From the NCBI RefSeq assembly GCF_900188225.1, contig NZ_FZOC01000008.1, positions 1 through 64,000 of the forward strand: a DNA stretch of 64,000 bases, written 5' to 3'. The translations under genes were made by a program, and so were the position numbers. The notes beneath the pieces were generated by a model. It searched no databases. It saw nothing but the letters and a program-made list of their open reading frames with translations, and had not been told where the DNA came from. Numbering within the stretch: position 1 is the first letter of the stretch; each line of letters opens with the position of its first letter. The stretch is from Humidesulfovibrio mexicanus (GTDB lineage: Bacteria; Desulfobacterota; Desulfovibrionia; Desulfovibrionales; Desulfovibrionaceae). Below, piece after piece: positions 60,510 to 64,000 of this stretch.

Positions 60510-63500
60510 GCGAAGAATCCAAGACCCAAGGGATGAGCCGCCGCGCGGCCCTCGGGGCCTGCGCAGCCCTGGCGGGCGGCGCCGCGCTGGGCGTGCTGGG
60601 CGGCTGCGCCAACCGCAAGGGGCTGGACGGCACCGCGCCGGGTCCCTACCCCATGGCCGAGGCCGAGAACATCATCCATACCAGCTGCCTGCAGTGCAAC
60701 ACGCAGTGCACGCTGAAGGTCAAGGTCCAGGATGGCCTGGTCGTCAAGATCGACGGCAATCCATACAGCCCGATGACGGTTCACCCGAATCTGCCCTACG
60801 ATACGCCGCCGGCCGAAGCCGTGGCCGTGGACGGCGCGATCTGCCCCAAGGGCCAGGCCGGCGTCCAGACGCTCTATGACCCCTACCGGGTGCGCAAGGT
60901 CCTCAAGCGCACCGGACCGCGCGGCGCGAACAGGTGGAAGTCCATCCCCTTCGACCAGGCCATCAAGGAAATCTGCGACGGCGGCAAGCTCTTCGCCGAC
61001 ATCGGAGAGGACCGCGAAATCGCCGGGTTCAACAGCGTGGTGGCGCTGCGCGACGCCGCGCTGGCCAAGCAGCTCGCGGCCGACGTCGGCGCCATCCGCA
61101 AGGGCGAGATGACCGTGGACGAGTTCAAGGCCAAGAACGCCGCCCATCTCGGCAAGCTCCTTGACTCCGACCACCCGGACCTCGGCCCCAAGAACAACCA
61201 ATTCGTCCTGCAGGGCGGCCGCATCAGCCCGGACCGCGACGTGATCACCAAGCGCTTCACCTTCGGGACGCTGGGCTCGGTCAACTGGTTCGGCCACACG
61301 ACCATCTGCGAGCAGGCGCACCACGTGGCCTTCATGTATTCCCTGGCGCAGTGGCAGGAGAAGGACGACAAGTTCTCCTGGGCCAAGGGACCCAACCACA
61401 TGAAGCCGGACTACACCCAGTCCGAGTTCGTCATCTTCTGGGGCACGGGCTTCAACGAGGCCAACTTCGGTCCCACCCCCATGAGCCCGCGCGTGTCCCA
61501 GGCCATCACCGACGGCAAGCTCAAAATCGCCGTCATCGACCCGCGCCTCTCCAAGAGCGCGGCCAAGGGCTGGTGGCTTCCCGTGCATCCGGGCGGCAAC
61601 CTGGCCCTGGCCCTAGCCATGATCCAGTGGATCATCGCCGGCAAGCGCTATGACGAGGCCTTCCTGCGCAACGCCAACAAGGCCGCGGCAAAGGCCGGCG
61701 GCGAGAAGAGCTGGTCCAACGCCACTTGGTTGGTGAACACTGCAACGGGCAAGTTCCTGCGCGCCGCCGACGCCGGCGTCGGCACGGCCAACCAGTTCGT
61801 GGCCTTGGTCAACGGGGTTCCGGTGGCGGTGGATCCATCGGACGAGAAGAAGTCCGTGGTCGGCGACCTGGACGTGGCCGGCAGCGTGAAGGGAGTTGAG
61901 GTCGCGTCGAGCTTCCGAATGCTCAAGGATGCCGCCGCCGCGAAAAGCTTTGAGGAATATGCGCGCATAGCCGGGCTGGAGCCTGGGGAGATCGAGAAGC
62001 TCGCGCGGGAGTTCACGGCCCACGGCAAGAAGGCGGCCATCGACTTCTACCGCGGCCCCATCAAGACCACCTACGGCTACTACTCCGCCCAGGCCATCAT
62101 CCTGCTCAACTTCCTCATCGGCAACGTGGACCATGTCGGCGGGTTCATGAAGGGCGGCGGGGCCTGGGACGGCTCCGGCGGCAAGCCGGACCAGCCTTTC
62201 CCCGTGGGCAAGATGCACCCGGGCGCGCTGGCGCATTTTGGCGTCAAGCTCACGCGGGAGGCCTCCGGTCCCTACGAGACCAGCACCCTGTTCAAGCGCG
62301 ACGGCTATCCGGCAAAGCGGCCCTGGTTCCCCTTCACCGACGACGTGTACCAGGAGATAATCCCGGCGGCCAACGCGGGCTATCCGTACCCCATCAAGAT
62401 CCTTTGGCTGCACTATGGCACGCCCGCCCTGGCCGCGCCCGCGGGTCATCTGCAGATCAAGATGCTCAAGGACACGGCGAAGTTCCCGCTCTTCATCGCC
62501 ACCGACGTGGTCATCGGCGAGACGAGCATGTACGCGGACTACATCTTCCCGGACCTGTCCTACCTGGAGCGCTGGTCCAACCCCCTGGGCACGAGCCCGG
62601 TGGTCCTCTCGCAGATCAGCAAGTTCCGGCAGCCAGCCGCCGCGCCGGTCCCGGAGGTCGTCACGGTGGACGGCGAGGAGATGCCCATCAGCATCGAGTC
62701 GGTCATGATCTCCGTGGCCAAGCGCCTCGGGCTGTCCGGGTTCGGCAAGGACGCCTTCGGTCCCGGCCAGGGCCTGAACCGGCCCGAGGACTTCCACCTG
62801 AAGATGGTCGCCAACCTCGCCGCGGGCAACAAGGCCGGCGACGAGGCGCCCGAGGCCGACGACGCGGAGTTGGAGCTGCTGCGCAAGGCCCGCCGCCACC
62901 TGCCCAAGGCCGTCTTCGACGAGCAGAAGTGGCAGGCCGCCGTGGGGCCCCTCTGGCGGCGCGTGGTCTACCTGCTCAACCGCGGCGGCCGGTTCGAGAA
63001 GGCCTCGGGGGCCTATGACGAGGGCTTCGCCAAGCACGCCTACGGCAACCAACTGAACATCTACGTCGAGCCCGTGGCGGGCGGAAAGCACTCCGTACAG
63101 GGCAAGCGGTTGTCCGGCGTGCCGGTGTACGAGGAAATGGAGTCCTTCGACGGCAAGCCGGTGGCGTTTCCGGCGGAGTACGAGTTCGAGATGATCACCT
63201 ACAAGGACATCCACGGCGGGCAGTCCAGGACCTCCGGCAACTACGCCGGGCACCTGGCGATCATGCCGGAGAACTTCGTCTTCCTGAACGAGCTCGACGC
63301 GAGCCGCCTGAAGCTGACTGACGGCGATGTGGTGCGCCTGGAAAGTCCCGGCTTCGGCGGCAGCTTCGAGATCGGCTCCGGCCAGGCCCCGGCCAGGGTC
63401 GAGGGCAAGCTGCGCGTCACGCAGGGCCTGCGGCCGGGCGTGGTGAGCGTGTCCTGGCACTATGGTCATTGGGCGTACGGCGCGCGCGACGTGGAGATCG

Positions 63501-63721
63501 ATGGGCAGAGGATTCCCGGCGAACCCGTGCGCGGTAAGGGGCTGGTGACCAACGCCGCCAGCGCCGTGGACGGATACCTCAAGGACGTGTGCCTGACCGA
63601 TCCCATCGCGGGCGACAGCGCGTTCACCGGCTCGCGGGTGAAGCTGGTCAAGGTGGCCTCGTCCAAGGGACCGCGCGCACCGCTGGCGGGCTGGGTTCCG
63701 GCCGGCTGGGCATCGCGCTGA
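60506..63721 (+). CDS. Molybdopterin oxidoreductase catalytic subunit (TtrA/PsrA-like)
   Basis: The 1071-residue catalytic subunit of the DMSO-reductase family has a twin-arginine start (MSRRAALGA) with a lipobox-like VLGGC. The 4Fe-4S site is Cys61, Cys64, Cys68 and Cys113 (CLQCNTQC, CPKG). The probable Mo ligand is Cys268 in HTTICEQAH. The length near 1,000 residues fits TtrA better than PsrA/PhsA (about 750). It should reduce a sulfur oxyanion or another anion, such as tetrathionate, polysulfide or arsenate, at the periplasmic face. The substrate is not determined. Confidence 0.88.
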   Translation: MSEESKTQGMSRRAALGACAALAGGAALGVLGGCANRKGLDGTAPGPYPMAEAENIIHTSCLQCNTQCTLKVKVQDGLVVKIDGNPYSPMTVHPNLPYDTPPAEAVAVDGAICPKGQAGVQTLYDPYRVRKVLKRTGPRGANRWKSIPFDQAIKEICDGGKLFADIGEDREIAGFNSVVALRDAALAKQLAADVGAIRKGEMTVDEFKAKNAAHLGKLLDSDHPDLGPKNNQFVLQGGRISPDRDVITKRFTFGTLGSVNWFGHTTICEQAHHVAFMYSLAQWQEKDDKFSWAKGPNHMKPDYTQSEFVIFWGTGFNEANFGPTPMSPRVSQAITDGKLKIAVIDPRLSKSAAKGWWLPVHPGGNLALALAMIQWIIAGKRYDEAFLRNANKAAAKAGGEKSWSNATWLVNTATGKFLRAADAGVGTANQFVALVNGVPVAVDPSDEKKSVVGDLDVAGSVKGVEVASSFRMLKDAAAAKSFEEYARIAGLEPGEIEKLAREFTAHGKKAAIDFYRGPIKTTYGYYSAQAIILLNFLIGNVDHVGGFMKGGGAWDGSGGKPDQPFPVGKMHPGALAHFGVKLTREASGPYETSTLFKRDGYPAKRPWFPFTDDVYQEIIPAANAGYPYPIKILWLHYGTPALAAPAGHLQIKMLKDTAKFPLFIATDVVIGETSMYADYIFPDLSYLERWSNPLGTSPVVLSQISKFRQPAAAPVPEVVTVDGEEMPISIESVMISVAKRLGLSGFGKDAFGPGQGLNRPEDFHLKMVANLAAGNKAGDEAPEADDAELELLRKARRHLPKAVFDEQKWQAAVGPLWRRVVYLLNRGGRFEKASGAYDEGFAKHAYGNQLNIYVEPVAGGKHSVQGKRLSGVPVYEEMESFDGKPVAFPAEYEFEMITYKDIHGGQSRTSGNYAGHLAIMPENFVFLNELDASRLKLTDGDVVRLESPGFGGSFEIGSGQAPARVEGKLRVTQGLRPGVVSVSWHYGHWAYGARDVEIDGQRIPGEPVRGKGLVTNAASAVDGYLKDVCLTDPIAGDSAFTGSRVKLVKVASSKGPRAPLAGWVPAGWASR

Positions 63722-63978
63722 AGGACCACGCGTTGAACCACGGGCGGGGCTCGGCGGTGGCGATGGCCGCTCCGGGTCCCGCCTTCTTCATTGCGCAGGG
63801 CTCCGCCGCAGCCGGTCGCCCACCTCAAAACGACATGTGGAGAGGTAGACATGTACAAACGAATCTGCGACTGAACGCACTGGCTTGGCTGGGGGTCGGC
63901 AATGGCGGAAAGCCCCGGACGCCCACGCTGCGCGGACAGCGGTGGGCGCTTGCCGGGAAAAACCTCTCGGGAGCAGCG
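63722..63978. other. Leader region before the last gene
   Basis: A tiny open frame (MYKRICD, 63851-63874) is preceded by GAGAGG. A hairpin with GCCCACGCTG/CAGCGGTGGGC arms follows at about 63925-63952. These could form a leader that controls the next gene. No riboswitch class was recognised. Confidence 0.35.
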
Positions 63979-64000
63979 ATGACGACGGACTTTCTCTTGC
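63979..64000 (+). CDS. Start of an unidentified gene, cut by the window end
   Basis: ATG 63979 follows GGGAGCAGCG and reads MTTDFLL before the window ends. It may be a further gene of the molybdoenzyme operon, for example a chaperone or maturation factor. Only seven codons are visible. Confidence 0.35.

Noticed and set aside
63722-63978. Molybdenum-cofactor or other known riboswitch before the last gene
   Set aside because: A hairpin is present but I could not align conserved blocks of any class I know.

Overview
The window is GC-rich, densely coded bacterial DNA. It most resembles a Desulfovibrionaceae-type sulfate reducer: there is a TtrA/PsrA-like respiratory molybdoenzyme operon under sigma-54 control, and the hairpin after tyrS is of a kind I recall between Desulfovibrio genes. 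The genus is inference.

Left part (1-16.4 kb) looks like host chromosome. It carries a sugar/envelope-biosynthesis block: two GT2 glycosyltransferases, two nucleotidyltransferase fusion proteins (one with a deoxyhypusine-synthase-like domain, one with a PfkB kinase), a radical SAM/SPASM enzyme, a TPP-dependent E1 alpha/beta pair without E2, a GmhA-like SIS isomerase, a flippase-like membrane protein, unknown membrane proteins and an NAD-dependent epimerase. A YmdB-type phosphodiesterase and tyrS follow.

Middle part (16.4-54.8 kb) looks like an accessory island. It opens with a large serine recombinase and ends near a fragment resembling the end of a tyrosine recombinase. Its core (20.8-42.2 kb) is a fluoride-response island with three separate fluoride (crcB-motif) riboswitches, each with its own intrinsic terminator. 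The first precedes a PIF1/RecD-like helicase, followed by PiT, UspA, FBP-domain and ChrB-N genes, of which PiT seems to have its own promoter. The second precedes an 11-gene run: two MFS transporters, an AAA+ ATPase, CrcB fluoride channel, DUF190-CBS protein, membrane-anchored phosphatase, cyclopropane fatty acid synthase, enolase, CPA2 antiporter, UspA and a HAD-like protein. The third, on the minus strand behind a near-consensus promoter, precedes two truncated MutS-like ATPases, a HEAT-repeat protein and a dynamin-like GTPase. Units two and three converge with 15 bp between stop codons. Together they would export fluoride, supply a spare copy of its classic target (enolase), and adjust ion balance, membrane lipids and genome or membrane maintenance.

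Behind it lie a Tlde1-like L,D-transpeptidase toxin with a putative periplasmic immunity partner flanked by 21-bp inverted repeats, a non-coding stretch with group-II-intron-like structure, several unknown small genes, and a four-gene defence operon (double-GHKL ATPase, receiver-domain protein, Vsr nuclease, C5 cytosine methyltransferase).

Right part (54.9-64 kb) holds a PhnD-like binding lipoprotein, a membrane-bound sigma-54 activator, a sigma-54 promoter with two upstream dyads, and a B-C-A ordered iron-sulfur / NrfD / molybdopterin oxidoreductase operon. The next gene is cut by the window end.
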